Below are positions 1 through 8,396 of a stretch of DNA of 36,234 bases, piece after piece. How positions within the stretch are numbered: position 1 is the stretch's first letter; the number at the start of each line of letters is the position of its first letter. Origin of the DNA: DATAXI01 sp036266845 (lineage in GTDB: Bacteria > Verrucomicrobiota > Verrucomicrobiia > Chthoniobacterales > Chthoniobacteraceae); assembly GCA_036266845.1 (NCBI GenBank), contig DATAXI010000272.1, forward strand, positions 1-36,234, in the 5' to 3' direction. Below the pieces are notes generated by a model. It saw only the letters and a program-made list of their open reading frames with translations. It did no database searches and had not been told where the DNA came from. The translations under genes and the position numbers were made by a program.

Positions 1-430
1 GCACATCGTCAAAAATAAAGAACTCCGCCTCCGGCCCAAAGAACGCCGTATCCGCGATACCCGTCGATTTCAGATACGCCTCCGCCTTCTCCGCCACCCC
101 GCGCGGGTCCCGGTCATAGGGCTCGCGCGTGATCGGGTCCACAATCGTGCAGATCAGCGAGAGCGTCGGCTCCTGGTTAAACACATCCACCCATGCCGTC
201 GTCGCGTCCGGGATCACCAGCATATCGGAGGCATTGATCGCCTTCCAGCCCCGGATCGAGGAGCCGTCAAAGCCGAGCCCCTCCTCAAAGATACCGTCGT
301 TATATTCGTTAAGCGTCGTCGTAAAGTGCTGCCACGTGCCCAGCAGGTCGCAGAACTTGAAATCCACCAGCTTGATCCCCTGATCCTTGATCAGCTTGGT
401 GACATCGGAGGGTTTGAAGTCGTTTGGCAT
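1..430 (-). CDS. glnA: Type I glutamine synthetase, N-terminal part (cut by window edge)
   Basis: Glutamine synthetase makes glutamine from glutamate, ammonia and ATP in the cytoplasm and is the main entry point for nitrogen. About 143 residues are visible from the ATG at 430; the rest lies beyond base 1. The family is usually about 470 residues. The N-terminal beta-grasp domain is present, with the FDGSSIRGW motif near residues 50-58. The visible part ends in GPEAEFFIFDD, the start of the catalytic domain with metal-binding glutamates. No clear Shine-Dalgarno sequence precedes the start. A sigma-54-type promoter lies about 190 bp upstream, which fits nitrogen-controlled expression. The identification is secure; only the C-terminal part, with the adenylylation-site tyrosine, is unseen. 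Confidence 0.95.
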   Translation of the reverse strand, partial: MPNDFKPSDVTKLIKDQGIKLVDFKFCDLLGTWQHFTTTLNEYNDGIFEEGLGFDGSSIRGWKAINASDMLVIPDATTAWVDVFNQEPTLSLICTIVDPITREPYDRDPRGVAEKAEAYLKSTGIADTAFFGPEAEFFIFDDV

Positions 431-623
431 GGGATGAATCAGATTGAAGGTTGACCGCCTGCCATCCCGGACCGTCCGGGGGACAGTGGGTCTGGCATAA
501 CGCCGGCGACCTTACAGTGGCAATGAGATTTCATCGGACGCGCCGGAGCCAGCCCTCGGGCCGCCGCGTGGCAGCCAAAAAGACTCACTCCTTGCAAAAG
601 GGGTATTTTTGCCAGCCCGCCCA

Positions 624-639
624 AGCACGGCATGTGCCA
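624..639 (-). promoter_or_regulatory. Sigma-54 (RpoN) -24/-12 promoter for glnA
   Basis: On the minus strand the sequence reads TGGCACATGCCGTGCT. Compared with the sigma-54 consensus TGGCACG-N4-TTGCW, it differs at two positions, and the invariant GG and GC are correctly spaced. Transcription would start near 613, giving a leader of about 180 nt before the glnA ATG at 430. Sigma-54 control of glnA is well established in other bacteria; here it is inferred from the motif and its position. No certain NtrC enhancer site was found. Confidence 0.6.
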
Positions 640-772
640 TTTCGCCCCAGTTCCGGCGCTTCCCCGGGTAAAAAATCCCGCGCTCCCACATTGCATCCCC
701 TTCACCTGAATACATTTCGACAAAACCCGCCCCACCGGTGTCCAAAACCCGACAGGCCGGGCGTCCTCTGAA

Positions 773-854
773 GCACCAAAGGTGCGAACTCATATCAGCC
801 TGGGGCAACCGCCCCAGGTACAGTGCAAACACAGACCCAGAGCGCTGAAAGCGC
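773..854. repeat. Triple-hairpin intergenic repeat element (REP-like)
   Basis: Three perfect, short-loop palindromes follow each other within 82 bp. They are GCACC-AAA-GGTGC (773-785), CCTGGGGC-AACC-GCCCCAGG (799-818) and GCGCT-GAA-AGCGC (842-854). Such an evenly spaced set is unlikely by chance. It resembles palindromic intergenic elements scattered through PVC-group genomes, though that likeness is from memory. No second copy of the complete element was noticed in this window. It could act as a transcript-end structure or as a REP-type mobile element. Confidence 0.5.
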
Positions 855-972
855 GTATCATCCTCCCGCGCGTCAGACCCCAAAATCCCAAACATAACCC
901 CCAACAAAATCGCCGCCGCCCCTATCGAGCATTGGGAGATCGAATCCTCCGGGCTTCGCCGCCACTAAGAAA

Positions 973-1113
973 ATGAACCGCCTCACCATCGTCCGCCTCT
1001 TCGGCGGCGGCAAAGCCGCCGAACTGGCTGCCGAGCAATACTTCCAGGACATCGGCAAACCCGAAATGAAGCGCAACCCCGCCACCGCCTCAGATCAACC
1101 CAAATCAAGGTGA
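973..1113 (+). CDS. Possible small protein of 46 residues, unknown function
   Basis: An ATG at 973 opens a 46-codon frame ending in TGA at 1111-1113. The product starts MNRLTIVRLFGGGKAAELAA and is mixed hydrophobic and charged, closing with a lysine- and proline-containing tail. It has no signal peptide or membrane segment. It reads more like a real protein than the arginine-rich shadow frames around it, but no family is recognised. No clear ribosome-binding site precedes it. A 9-bp inverted repeat (1000-1023) lies inside the frame and may just follow from Gly/Ala codon use. Confidence 0.3.
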   Translation: MNRLTIVRLFGGGKAAELAAEQYFQDIGKPEMKRNPATASDQPKSR

Positions 1114-1261
1114 AGTCCCCGACGTTTCCTCCCGTGAAAACATTCCAAAAATCGCCGCACCCTCCCAAACCGGCCTCGATACTGGCTTCCCTTCGTCCTC
1201 GACAAACGGTAACCCGTGTGTGTATTTTTCGCCCCTTTTCCCTTCGGATTCATTTCTATAC

Positions 1262-1945
1262 ATGAGCGCAGCATTATTTTTTAAGCGATTCCTCCAGCGC
1301 CCGATGCAGGTCGCTTCCATCGTCCCCAGCTCAAAGGCCCTCATCGACCGCGTCACGAGAAAGTTCGACTTCTCCAAGCCCCGGATCATCGCGGAGTTCG
1401 GCCCCGGCGAGGGGTGCCACACCCGCGAAATCGTTCGCCGCATGCACCCGGAGTCCCGCCTTCTCCTCTTCGAGCTGGACCCGGAGCTTGCCAATCACCT
1501 CCGCCATCACTTCCGCGACGACAAACGCATCCATGTCCTCAATACGGATGCCTCCAATCTGCCGCGGGAGCTTGCCGCGCTCGGCATCCAGCATTGCGAT
1601 TACGTCGTCTCCGGCATCCCCTTTTCCACCATGGAGATCGGCAAGAAGCGCGAGCTTCTCCGGTGCATCCATGAGTCCCTGGCTCCGAATTCCGAATCGG
1701 CCTTCATCATCTACCAGGTGACCAATGAACTCCGCGGCCACGCAAAGCTCTTCCCCCGCGTGCAGAGCGAGTATTGCCTCCAAAACTTTCCGCCCTACTT
1801 CATCACCGTCTTCTACAAGCAGGGGCTCAACGGTTCCTCACACAACGGCAACGGCAATGGCAACGGCAATGGCAACGGGAACGGCGCCTCCCACCGCGGC
1901 GCCAATGGCAACGGCGCTTCCCACAACGGCAACGGCAGACATTAA
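1262..1945 (+). CDS. Class I SAM-dependent methyltransferase (phospholipid N-methyltransferase-like) with Asn-Gly tail
   Basis: This 227-residue cytoplasmic protein has the SAM-binding motif I AEFGPGEGCHTREIV near residues 44-58, an acidic ELDPE end of strand 2 (71-75), and a VVSGIPFSTM segment (115-124) in the motif IV position. The overall pattern matches the COG3963 group of phospholipid N-methyltransferase-like and rRNA-dimethylase-like enzymes. The substrate cannot be read from sequence. The last 35-40 residues are a low-complexity tail of Asn-Gly repeats with Ser, His and Arg, encoded by repeated aayggc units. An in-frame ATG at 1220 would add 14 residues; 1262 is preferred because the protein then starts like its family, but no Shine-Dalgarno sequence decides. 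fumC follows after 16 bp, so the two are probably co-transcribed. Confidence 0.8.
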   Translation: MSAALFFKRFLQRPMQVASIVPSSKALIDRVTRKFDFSKPRIIAEFGPGEGCHTREIVRRMHPESRLLLFELDPELANHLRHHFRDDKRIHVLNTDASNLPRELAALGIQHCDYVVSGIPFSTMEIGKKRELLRCIHESLAPNSESAFIIYQVTNELRGHAKLFPRVQSEYCLQNFPPYFITVFYKQGLNGSSHNGNGNGNGNGNGNGASHRGANGNGASHNGNGRH

Positions 1946-1961
1946 AGGAAAAAACGGGGTT

Positions 1962-3374
1962 ATGCAGAATGCCCGCATCGAGAAGGACTCCATGGGCGAG
2001 ATGGAGGTACCTTCCTCCGCCCTCTATGGCGCATCCACCCAGCGCGCCGTACTCAATTTTCCCATCAGCGGCTACCGCTTCCCGCGCGATTTCATCCGGG
2101 CGCTGGGCCTCATCAAAATGGCCGCCGCCCGCTCAAACCAGAGCCTCGGCCGGCTCGATAACGAGCGCGCAAATCTCATCGCCCAGGCCGCCGCGGAAGT
2201 CGCCGCCGGCGTCCTGGACGAGCATTTTCCGGTCGATATTTTCCAGACCGGCTCCGGCACCAGCACCAATATGAACGCGAACGAGGTGATCGCGAACCGG
2301 TGCTCCCAGATCGCCGGCACGCCCATCGGCTCCCGCGATCCCGTCCACCCGAATGATCACGTCAATATGGGGCAATCCAGCAACGACGTGATCCCGAGCG
2401 CCATCCACGTTGCCACCGCGGAATCCATCAAGAGCAACCTCATGCCCGCGCTGGAGCGCCTCGAGGCCGCGCTCAGGGCCAAATCGAAGGAATTCTGGGA
2501 CATCATCAAAATCGGCCGCACCCATCTCATGGACGCCACCCCGGTCCGCCTGGGCCAGGAGTTTTCCGGGTACGCGAAACAGGTGGAGTACGCCCGCCTG
2601 CGCGCCGGCAACGCCATCAGCGCCATCGAGGAGCTGGCCCTTGGCGGCACCGCCGTCGGCACCGGCCTCAATGCGCATCCGGAGTTCGCCCGCCGCGCCA
2701 TCGCCCACGTGGCCGTGGAAACCGGCATCAATTTTCGCGAGGCGTCGGACCACTTCGAGGCGCAGGGCGCCAAGGATGGCCTCGTCCAGGCCAGCGGCCA
2801 GCTCAAGACCGTCGCGGTAAGCCTCTTCAAGGTGGCCAATGACATGCGCTGGCTCAGCAGCGGGCCCCGTTGCGGCATCGGGGAAATCCAGCTCCCCGCC
2901 ACGCAGCCCGGCTCCTCCATCATGCCCGGCAAGGTCAACCCCGTAATGAGCGAGGCGCTCATGCAGGTGTGCGCCCAGGTCATCGGCAACGACGCCACCA
3001 TCACCTGGTGCGGCGCCAACGGCAATTTCGAGCTGAACGTAATGATGCCCGTCCTGGCTCACGATATCCTGGAGTCCATCCGGCTGCTCGCGGCCGCCGC
3101 CACCGTTTTTGCCGATCGCTGCATTGCAGGCATCGTCGTCAATAAGGCCCGTTGCGAGGAACTCGTGGAATATTCAATGGCCATGGTTACCTCCCTGGCC
3201 CCGATTATCGGCTATGACCGCGCGGCGCAAATCGCCAAGGAAAGCGCGAAGACGGGCCGCACCGTCCGCGCCATTTGCGAGGAGCAAAAGGTCCTCCCTC
3301 CCGCGGAACTGGCCATCGCGCTGGATCCGGTGGAAATGACCAGGCCCGGCGGCGAAGGCGCAGGCGGCGGCTAG
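1962..3374 (+). CDS. fumC: Class II fumarate hydratase
   Basis: Fumarase interconverts fumarate and L-malate in the TCA cycle. The 470-residue length is normal for the oxygen-stable class II enzyme. Family hallmarks are TGSGTSTNMNANEVIANR (residues 96-113), HPNDHVNMGQSSND (129-142), GRTHLMDATPVRLGQEF (185-201, with His188) and the signature GSSIMPGKVNP (317-327, with the catalytic serine). These favour fumarase over aspartase or argininosuccinate lyase. The ATG at 1962 is chosen because the protein then starts with the usual RIEKDSMGEMEVP; a longer frame upstream only overlaps the methyltransferase. An AAAGGA sequence lies about a dozen bases upstream. The C-terminus ends in a short Gly-rich run. 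Confidence 0.96.
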   Translation: MQNARIEKDSMGEMEVPSSALYGASTQRAVLNFPISGYRFPRDFIRALGLIKMAAARSNQSLGRLDNERANLIAQAAAEVAAGVLDEHFPVDIFQTGSGTSTNMNANEVIANRCSQIAGTPIGSRDPVHPNDHVNMGQSSNDVIPSAIHVATAESIKSNLMPALERLEAALRAKSKEFWDIIKIGRTHLMDATPVRLGQEFSGYAKQVEYARLRAGNAISAIEELALGGTAVGTGLNAHPEFARRAIAHVAVETGINFREASDHFEAQGAKDGLVQASGQLKTVAVSLFKVANDMRWLSSGPRCGIGEIQLPATQPGSSIMPGKVNPVMSEALMQVCAQVIGNDATITWCGANGNFELNVMMPVLAHDILESIRLLAAAATVFADRCIAGIVVNKARCEELVEYSMAMVTSLAPIIGYDRAAQIAKESAKTGRTVRAICEEQKVLPPAELAIALDPVEMTRPGGEGAGGG

Positions 3375-3497
3375 GCGAAAGCGATAGCGAAAGCGAAACG
3401 CCGGACTCTGGGGTAAGATGCCTGTTAAACCGCTCAAGTTACGTAACACTCGGCCGTCGCTTGACACCCTGTGCCCCTTTCTTTAGCCGTTCCCGCA

Positions 3498-6482
3498 ATG
3501 GTTGCCAGTATCCCCTTTCGCCGGTTGCTCCCCCTCGGTCTTGCCTTTGCCGCCCTTTGCGGCGCCACGCGCGTGACCGCCAATGACGATTTCTACCCGC
3601 CCACCGCCGCCGCAAAACCGTACATTGACCTCGATGGCCACGGTTTCATCGTCAATGGCAAGCGCACCTACATCGAGTCCGGCAGCATCCATTACCCGCG
3701 CGTGCCCACGGCCTTGTGGCGCGACCGGCTCTTGCGCCTCAAGCGCGCGAGTTTCAATACCATCCAGACCTACGCCTTCTGGAATTACAGCGAGCCGCGC
3801 GAAAATGAGTGGCATCTCACCGGCAATGGCGATCTCGGCGCCTTTCTCTCCCTGGCCCAGCAGGTGGGCCTTTACGCCACCATGCGCCCCGGTCCCTATG
3901 TCTGCGCGGAGTGGGATTTTGGCGGCTTCCCGGTCTGGCTCAAGTTCAAGCCCGGCATCATCGTCCGCACGGATGACGCGCCGTACCTTGCGGTAAACGA
4001 TCACTGGTACGACAAGATCCTCCCGATCATCGCCGCCCACCAGATCAACCACGGCGGCAATGTCATCATGGTGCAGCTTGAGAATGAGCACCGCGGCGAT
4101 TGGGGCGTCGTCCATAACCCTTATTTCGATCACCTTGAGGCGAAGGCGGAGCAGCTCGGCATCGAGGTGCCGCACTTCATGAGCGGCATGCACCACGGCC
4201 CGCAGCCAAGCCCGGACAAGCCGATCCCCGATTCTCAAAAGTTCCCCTGGTACTCCACGGAAACCTGGAACGGCTGGTTCGACGTTTACGGCGATATCTC
4301 CGCCGATAAGCTGCGCGGCATCGAGTGGGCCCAGTGGAACACGATGGCCAAGGGCGGCGCCGGCCAGAATTTCTACATGGCCCACGGCGGCACGAATTTC
4401 GATGCCTGGAATTACAACGGCGTCGCCGCAAGCTACGATTACGGCGCTCCGGTCGGCCAGGCCGGCGATCTTCGTCCGGTTTATTACCGCATGAAGCGGG
4501 CCAATCAGTTTGCCGCCGCCTTTGCGGATATCATCGCCGGCTCGGATGCCAGCGCGGATTTCAAGGACTTCGCGCAGGGCGCATCCCTGGAGGGCGCGCG
4601 CAGCAGCGATGCCGGCGCCATGGCCATCTTCCGCAATCCGCTCCACACGCAGGCCGTCTGCACGCTCAAGGATGGCACAAAGATCACGATGCGGTGGGAC
4701 GAGAGCTTTCCCATCCTGAAAAATGCGGTCATCGCAAACGGGGTTCGCATTGCCGATACGACGGCCCGCGTCCTCACCGTCGCCCATTGCGGGAATACCA
4801 CGACGCTCGTCCTCTACGGCATCCCGGGCGATCAGGGGAAGCTGACGCTATCCTCCGGGAAACCGCTCCAGCCCGGCGGCGCCACGACGGTGACGATGAA
4901 TGTCGCCTATCCTCCGTCCGGCGTGAGCGAGTCCCTTTACAGCGACGGAGCCCAGCGCATCCGCGTGCTTTCCATGGGCATGGACCTCTCCTGGTATGTC
5001 TGGCTCGTGGGTGATCCCGGCAGGCAATCCGTCGTCGTCGGCCCGGGCTACGTCTCGGATTTCGCCGTGGAGAATGGCAAGCCCTCCATGCTGATCGAGC
5101 GCCCCTACGGAGGCCCTTCGCCCGGCCAGGTGATCGTTTATGGCGATGGACCGGATGCGCACCTTGCCGCACAGGGGCATCCGGCGGTGGATAGCGTGCC
5201 GGCACCCAAGCTGGGCAATTGGAGCATGGCGGTCGCGCGGGAATCGCAGCCGAATTTTGACGACTCATCCTGGCTCGCCTCCAACGATCCCGTGCAGATG
5301 GGGGCGGATGGGGACAACGGGGCTTTCGCATGGTATCGCGCGAAGGTGCGGATGAGCGCCCCGGGCCACGGGGTCATTTCTCTGGAGGGCGCGGATGATA
5401 TTTCCGTGTTTGTGAACGGGGTGCGCGTTCCCTCAAAGGGGAATAACGGCCACTGGACCGCGGGCGCCGATTTCGCGGCTGGCGCAAATACCATCGCGGT
5501 GTTCACCGCGCAGCGGGGACGTCCCGATCTCTTCAATTACATTGGGCCGCTTACCGATCTGGCGCGAAAGGGCCTGTACGCGCCGGTCACCATCGCCGCG
5601 AATGGCGCCACGATTCCCGTCAAGGGCTGGCGCATGCGGGGTGGGGTCAATCCCGCGGAATTCGCCCCCGCCATGGCGCAGGCTGCGCCTCAAGGCGGCG
5701 CGGGGGCGCCCACGCTTTTCAGCGCCGCTTTCCAGGCTCCGGCGCTGGGGGCGACCGGCGCGCACCCGATCTACCGCGCCACCTTTAGCGGCCTGACCCG
5801 CGGCACCATGTGGCTGAATGGCCACAATCTCGGGCGTTACCCGGAAAAGATTCCGGTCAACGGCCTCTACCTGCCGGAATGCTGGCTGGGTACCGGCAAT
5901 ACCTTGGAGGTATTTGACGAAAATGGGGCTTCACCGGCCAATGTGAGCATTGAGACGGAAATCGCCGCGAGCCGCGAGGTCATCCGGGTCGATCAACCAT
6001 GCAGTCCCGCCACGCCAATCATTGCAGCCGCTCAGGATAGCAATGCCCAGTCTGCTCGCGCCAATGTGGGCAATATCGCATATCAAAAACCTGCGACCGC
6101 ATCCAGCTCTGAGCATGGCAATCCCGCCTCCGACGCCACCGATGGCGATGCGGATACCCGCTGGTGCGCATCCGGCATTGGCGAGCCGCAATGGCTGAGC
6201 GTCGATCTCGGCGCCGGGGAAAAGATCGGCACTTGCGAGATCGTGTGGGAAGGCCGCGCGATGGGTTATCAATACACGCTGGAAGGCTCCCTCGATGGGA
6301 CTGCCTGGGAAAAACTCGGCGACCAATCCACCGCGGTCCCCCAGTCACCCGACAGCCCATCCCATCTCTCCCGCCTCCTGATCCCCGGCGCTACCGCACG
6401 TTACCTGCGGGTGACGGTAACGGGTGCGGAGGATAAAAAATGGGCCAGCATCTGCGAGCTGCGCGCCTACAAGCCGCAGTGA
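3498..6482 (+). CDS. Secreted GH35 beta-galactosidase with C-terminal F5/8-type carbohydrate-binding domain
   Basis: This 994-residue glycoside hydrolase is predicted to release beta-linked galactose from oligo- or polysaccharides outside the cytoplasm. A signal peptide covers about residues 1-28 (basic RR, hydrophobic core, cleavage after RVTA). The GH35 barrel follows with SIHYPRVP (63-70), RPGPYVCAEWDFGGFPVWL (130-148), the acid/base glutamate in QLENEH (Glu197) and the probable nucleophile in STETWNGW (Glu255). Beta-sandwich domains with a jelly-roll-like NGHNLGRYP motif come next. The last about 130 residues form a discoidin/F5/8C (CBM32-like) module with TDGDADTRWCA. The ATG at 3498 is preferred over a GTG at 3471 because it gives a standard signal peptide. 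It appears monocistronic, and the amidase gene converges on its 3' end. Confidence 0.93.
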   Translation: MVASIPFRRLLPLGLAFAALCGATRVTANDDFYPPTAAAKPYIDLDGHGFIVNGKRTYIESGSIHYPRVPTALWRDRLLRLKRASFNTIQTYAFWNYSEPRENEWHLTGNGDLGAFLSLAQQVGLYATMRPGPYVCAEWDFGGFPVWLKFKPGIIVRTDDAPYLAVNDHWYDKILPIIAAHQINHGGNVIMVQLENEHRGDWGVVHNPYFDHLEAKAEQLGIEVPHFMSGMHHGPQPSPDKPIPDSQKFPWYSTETWNGWFDVYGDISADKLRGIEWAQWNTMAKGGAGQNFYMAHGGTNFDAWNYNGVAASYDYGAPVGQAGDLRPVYYRMKRANQFAAAFADIIAGSDASADFKDFAQGASLEGARSSDAGAMAIFRNPLHTQAVCTLKDGTKITMRWDESFPILKNAVIANGVRIADTTARVLTVAHCGNTTTLVLYGIPGDQGKLTLSSGKPLQPGGATTVTMNVAYPPSGVSESLYSDGAQRIRVLSMGMDLSWYVWLVGDPGRQSVVVGPGYVSDFAVENGKPSMLIERPYGGPSPGQVIVYGDGPDAHLAAQGHPAVDSVPAPKLGNWSMAVARESQPNFDDSSWLASNDPVQMGADGDNGAFAWYRAKVRMSAPGHGVISLEGADDISVFVNGVRVPSKGNNGHWTAGADFAAGANTIAVFTAQRGRPDLFNYIGPLTDLARKGLYAPVTIAANGATIPVKGWRMRGGVNPAEFAPAMAQAAPQGGAGAPTLFSAAFQAPALGATGAHPIYRATFSGLTRGTMWLNGHNLGRYPEKIPVNGLYLPECWLGTGNTLEVFDENGASPANVSIETEIAASREVIRVDQPCSPATPIIAAAQDSNAQSARANVGNIAYQKPATASSSEHGNPASDATDGDADTRWCASGIGEPQWLSVDLGAGEKIGTCEIVWEGRAMGYQYTLEGSLDGTAWEKLGDQSTAVPQSPDSPSHLSRLLIPGATARYLRVTVTGAEDKKWASICELRAYKPQ

Positions 6483-6498
6483 CGCAGGGATAGCCTCT

Positions 6499-7755
6499 TT
6501 ACGGCAGCGCCTTCACCTGCGTGGATGGCGGGGCGGAGGCCGCGGGCGCGGGAGAAGTGGCGGGAACCGTCGCGTTGGTGATGACCGTTGGCGACGTTTG
6601 CACAATCGGCGCGGTCTGGCCAGTGGGAGCGGTCTCGTGCCGGTATTCGGCCACCAGCTTGTAGGGAACCTTGTGCTCGGCCAGTGTTTTGTAGCCTTCG
6701 ATGCCGGTCACGATCGCCTCCGCCAATTCCTGCCGGTAAATTGGCGTCGCGATTTGCCGGGCTTCGGTGTCGCTGGAGACGAATCCGCCTTCGATCAGGA
6801 CCGAGGGCACCTGCGCCAGCCGGATCACCGCAAACCGCGCATGTTTAACGCCGCGATCCACCTGCGGAATATTGCCGAGCATCGAGTGATAGATGCTCTC
6901 GGAGAGCGCCAGGCTTTGCACATCGGTCACGTTGCCCGGCTCCTGGCGCAGATCGCGCACGGAATAGCCGGTGTCCTGCGTGGAGGGTTCGCCCTCGGGC
7001 GTTATCGAGTAAATTTCAAAGCCGCTCGCCTGGGGATCGGCCAGCGCATCGTTAAAGTGGACCGCGACAAAAATGCTGTGCGGAGTTTTATTGGCCGTCA
7101 CCGGACGTTGCTCCAGCGGGATGAATGTATCGTCCGTGCGCGTCATCAGGACGTTCAGCCCCTGCGCTTCCAGCAGCTTGCGCGCGCGCAGACATACATC
7201 CAGGGCAAAGTCCTTTTCATTGCCGAAAATGCAAACCGCCCCGCGGTCGTGGCCCCCGTGGCCGGGATCGAGCACCACGGTATCCACCGGGCCGAGGCCG
7301 GTGATCATTTCCGGGCGCATCGTCGGCTCGATCACTTTTACCAGGTCCAGACGGGAGATGATCATCTTATCCCCTTCCGCCGCAATCGGGAAGCCGAGCC
7401 ATTGGTTGACTCCGTCGATCACCGCAAGGCGGTCGTTAAGAGTGAACTCGATGGTATGCCTGCCGTTATCGAGCAGGAGCTTCCTGGTCAGCGGCTCCGT
7501 GGGGCTGGCCGGCATCATCTGGCTGACAGGCGGCACGTTATCGGGAAAATTGTAAAACCTGGCGAGGCTCTGGATGGTCACATAATCGCGCCCATCGTGC
7601 CGCACCAGGTCCCAATCTCCAGCCTTGGCACAAGGAGCGGCGAGCACGGCAAGAAGCAGCGCGCCCAGCCAGGCGCTCAGAAATCTGGTCACCGCATACG
7701 ATTCCATCGGATGCCGGGAAATCAACTCGCGCAGCTCTGTTCTGGCCTGCATCAT
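6499..7755 (-). CDS. N-acetylmuramoyl-L-alanine amidase (Amidase_3), exported
   Basis: This enzyme cleaves the bond between N-acetylmuramic acid and L-alanine in peptidoglycan and acts in the periplasm during cell separation or wall turnover. Of 418 residues, the first about 45 form a signal peptide with a long n-region and a hydrophobic core ending in AKA. Residues 47-145 resemble a beta-rich stalk domain. The zinc amidase domain has LDPGHGGHD (His166), GNEKDFAL (Glu180), AVHFNDA (His233) and the catalytic VLIEGGFVS (Glu326). A Pro/Ala/Thr-rich tail closes the protein. The start is supported by an AAGGAG at 7759-7764; spacing suits the second ATG (7752) best. An internal ATG at 7707 would give a shorter signal peptide. 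Confidence 0.92.
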   Translation of the reverse strand: MMQARTELRELISRHPMESYAVTRFLSAWLGALLLAVLAAPCAKAGDWDLVRHDGRDYVTIQSLARFYNFPDNVPPVSQMMPASPTEPLTRKLLLDNGRHTIEFTLNDRLAVIDGVNQWLGFPIAAEGDKMIISRLDLVKVIEPTMRPEMITGLGPVDTVVLDPGHGGHDRGAVCIFGNEKDFALDVCLRARKLLEAQGLNVLMTRTDDTFIPLEQRPVTANKTPHSIFVAVHFNDALADPQASGFEIYSITPEGEPSTQDTGYSVRDLRQEPGNVTDVQSLALSESIYHSMLGNIPQVDRGVKHARFAVIRLAQVPSVLIEGGFVSSDTEARQIATPIYRQELAEAIVTGIEGYKTLAEHKVPYKLVAEYRHETAPTGQTAPIVQTSPTVITNATVPATSPAPAASAPPSTQVKALP

Positions 7756-7758
7756 GCT

Positions 7759-7764
7759 CTCCTT
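7759..7764 (-). promoter_or_regulatory. Shine-Dalgarno sequence of the amidase gene
   Basis: AAGGAG on the minus strand, 3 nt before the ATG at 7755 and 6 nt before the ATG at 7752. It is one of the few strong ribosome-binding sites in the window and decides for the long N-terminus of the amidase. Confidence 0.6.
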
Positions 7765-7800
7765 GACAGCGGCAATCGTGCCGAAGACGATCTATTTCCC

Positions 7801-8106
7801 ATGAGGCTCCGTTCCATCCTATTCATAGCCGCCTGCCTGGCGTTGGCTGCGTGTTCCGGCATTCGGGACGGCGTGGTCGTGGCAAAAAAATCCCGCATCG
7901 CGATGATGGATACCTACCAGGATGAATTCGGCTTTCGATACGAGCCGGTCGTGTACTGGGTGGACGTGCGGGGGAAAGACGCCCGGGGAAGGGACCGCGT
8001 CAAACACATCTTCCTCTTTCGCAACGACTGGATGCAATTGCGCGCCGGCGACCGTTGGAGCCGCCAAAAGGGCTTCTCGCCCGCCGAGGCCGGCGGCGGC
8101 AAGTAA
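7801..8106 (+). CDS. Small predicted lipoprotein, unknown function
   Basis: This 101-residue product starts with MRLRSILFIAACLALAACSG, a type II signal peptide with lipobox LAAC (Cys about residue 18), so it should be lipid-anchored in the envelope. The mature part has a YEPVVYWVDV strand-like segment and many charged residues (RGKDARGRDRVKH), with no cysteine or known motif. It is divergent from the amidase gene, with 45 bp between the two starts, so the gap must hold both control regions. No family name is recognised; an envelope role is the most that can be inferred. Confidence 0.75.
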   Translation: MRLRSILFIAACLALAACSGIRDGVVVAKKSRIAMMDTYQDEFGFRYEPVVYWVDVRGKDARGRDRVKHIFLFRNDWMQLRAGDRWSRQKGFSPAEAGGGK

Positions 8107-8118
8107 CCGGGGAGGGGA

Positions 8119-8325
8119 TCAGGGCCGGTCCAGGTCCGGACCGTCCAATCCCTCGTATTCCGCCAGGTGATCCGGACGCAGCGGCTCGGAGACCCGGTAC
8201 TCCTCATTCAGCCATTTGCCCAGGTCGATCAGCTTGCACCGGTGCGAGCAAAACGGGCCGAGCGGCTCCGCGGTGAAATCGTTCTCCTTTCCGCAAACGG
8301 GGCATTTGATTGTGGTATTGGGCAT
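8119..8325 (-). CDS. yacG: YacG-type zinc-binding protein (DNA gyrase inhibitor family)
   Basis: YacG proteins are small zinc-ribbon proteins; the E. coli member binds and inhibits DNA gyrase. The 68-residue protein has the family's four cysteines in CPVCG (Cys8, Cys11) and FCSHRC (Cys26, Cys30), followed by the typical RCKLIDLGKWLNEEYRV segment. Its length is normal. It is the last gene of a minus-strand run starting at 12055, 71 bp after the phosphatase gene. The family call is strong; gyrase inhibition in this organism is inferred. Confidence 0.9.
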   Translation of the reverse strand: MPNTTIKCPVCGKENDFTAEPLGPFCSHRCKLIDLGKWLNEEYRVSEPLRPDHLAEYEGLDGPDLDRP

Positions 8326-8396
8326 TGCTACGGGAATCGCGGAAGGCGCGAATTAAAATTAGCGGGAAAGCGCAGGTCCGCAACCTGGTCTCCCGC

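Larger units (their letters stand above)
431..972. other. Intergenic region upstream of glnA
   Basis: This stretch of about 540 bp has no convincing gene. Open frames on both strands are short, and their translations are arginine- and proline-rich without recognisable domains. It holds the sigma-54-type promoter of glnA at 624-639 and a cluster of three perfect hairpins at 773-854. It therefore looks like the glnA control region plus a dispersed repeat element. Confidence 0.6.

Noticed and set aside
625..637. GCAC-N5-GTGC palindrome as an NtrC site
   Set aside because: The spacing is shorter than that of the NtrC consensus and the bases are shared with the sigma-54 motif.
926..955. tRNA T-arm-like sequence GGGAGATCGAATCCTCC followed by GCCGCCA
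   Set aside because: The stem does not pair fully and no acceptor, D or anticodon arm is found upstream, so it is not a tRNA; a remnant of a tRNA 3' end is possible but not supported.
1000..1023. Inverted repeat as a terminator
   Set aside because: It lies inside a possible small gene, has no following T run and can arise from Gly and Ala codons.
3375..3399. GCGAAAGCG short tandem-like repeats after fumC
   Set aside because: Only two to three imperfect units over 25 bp, too few for a functional repeat or CRISPR.
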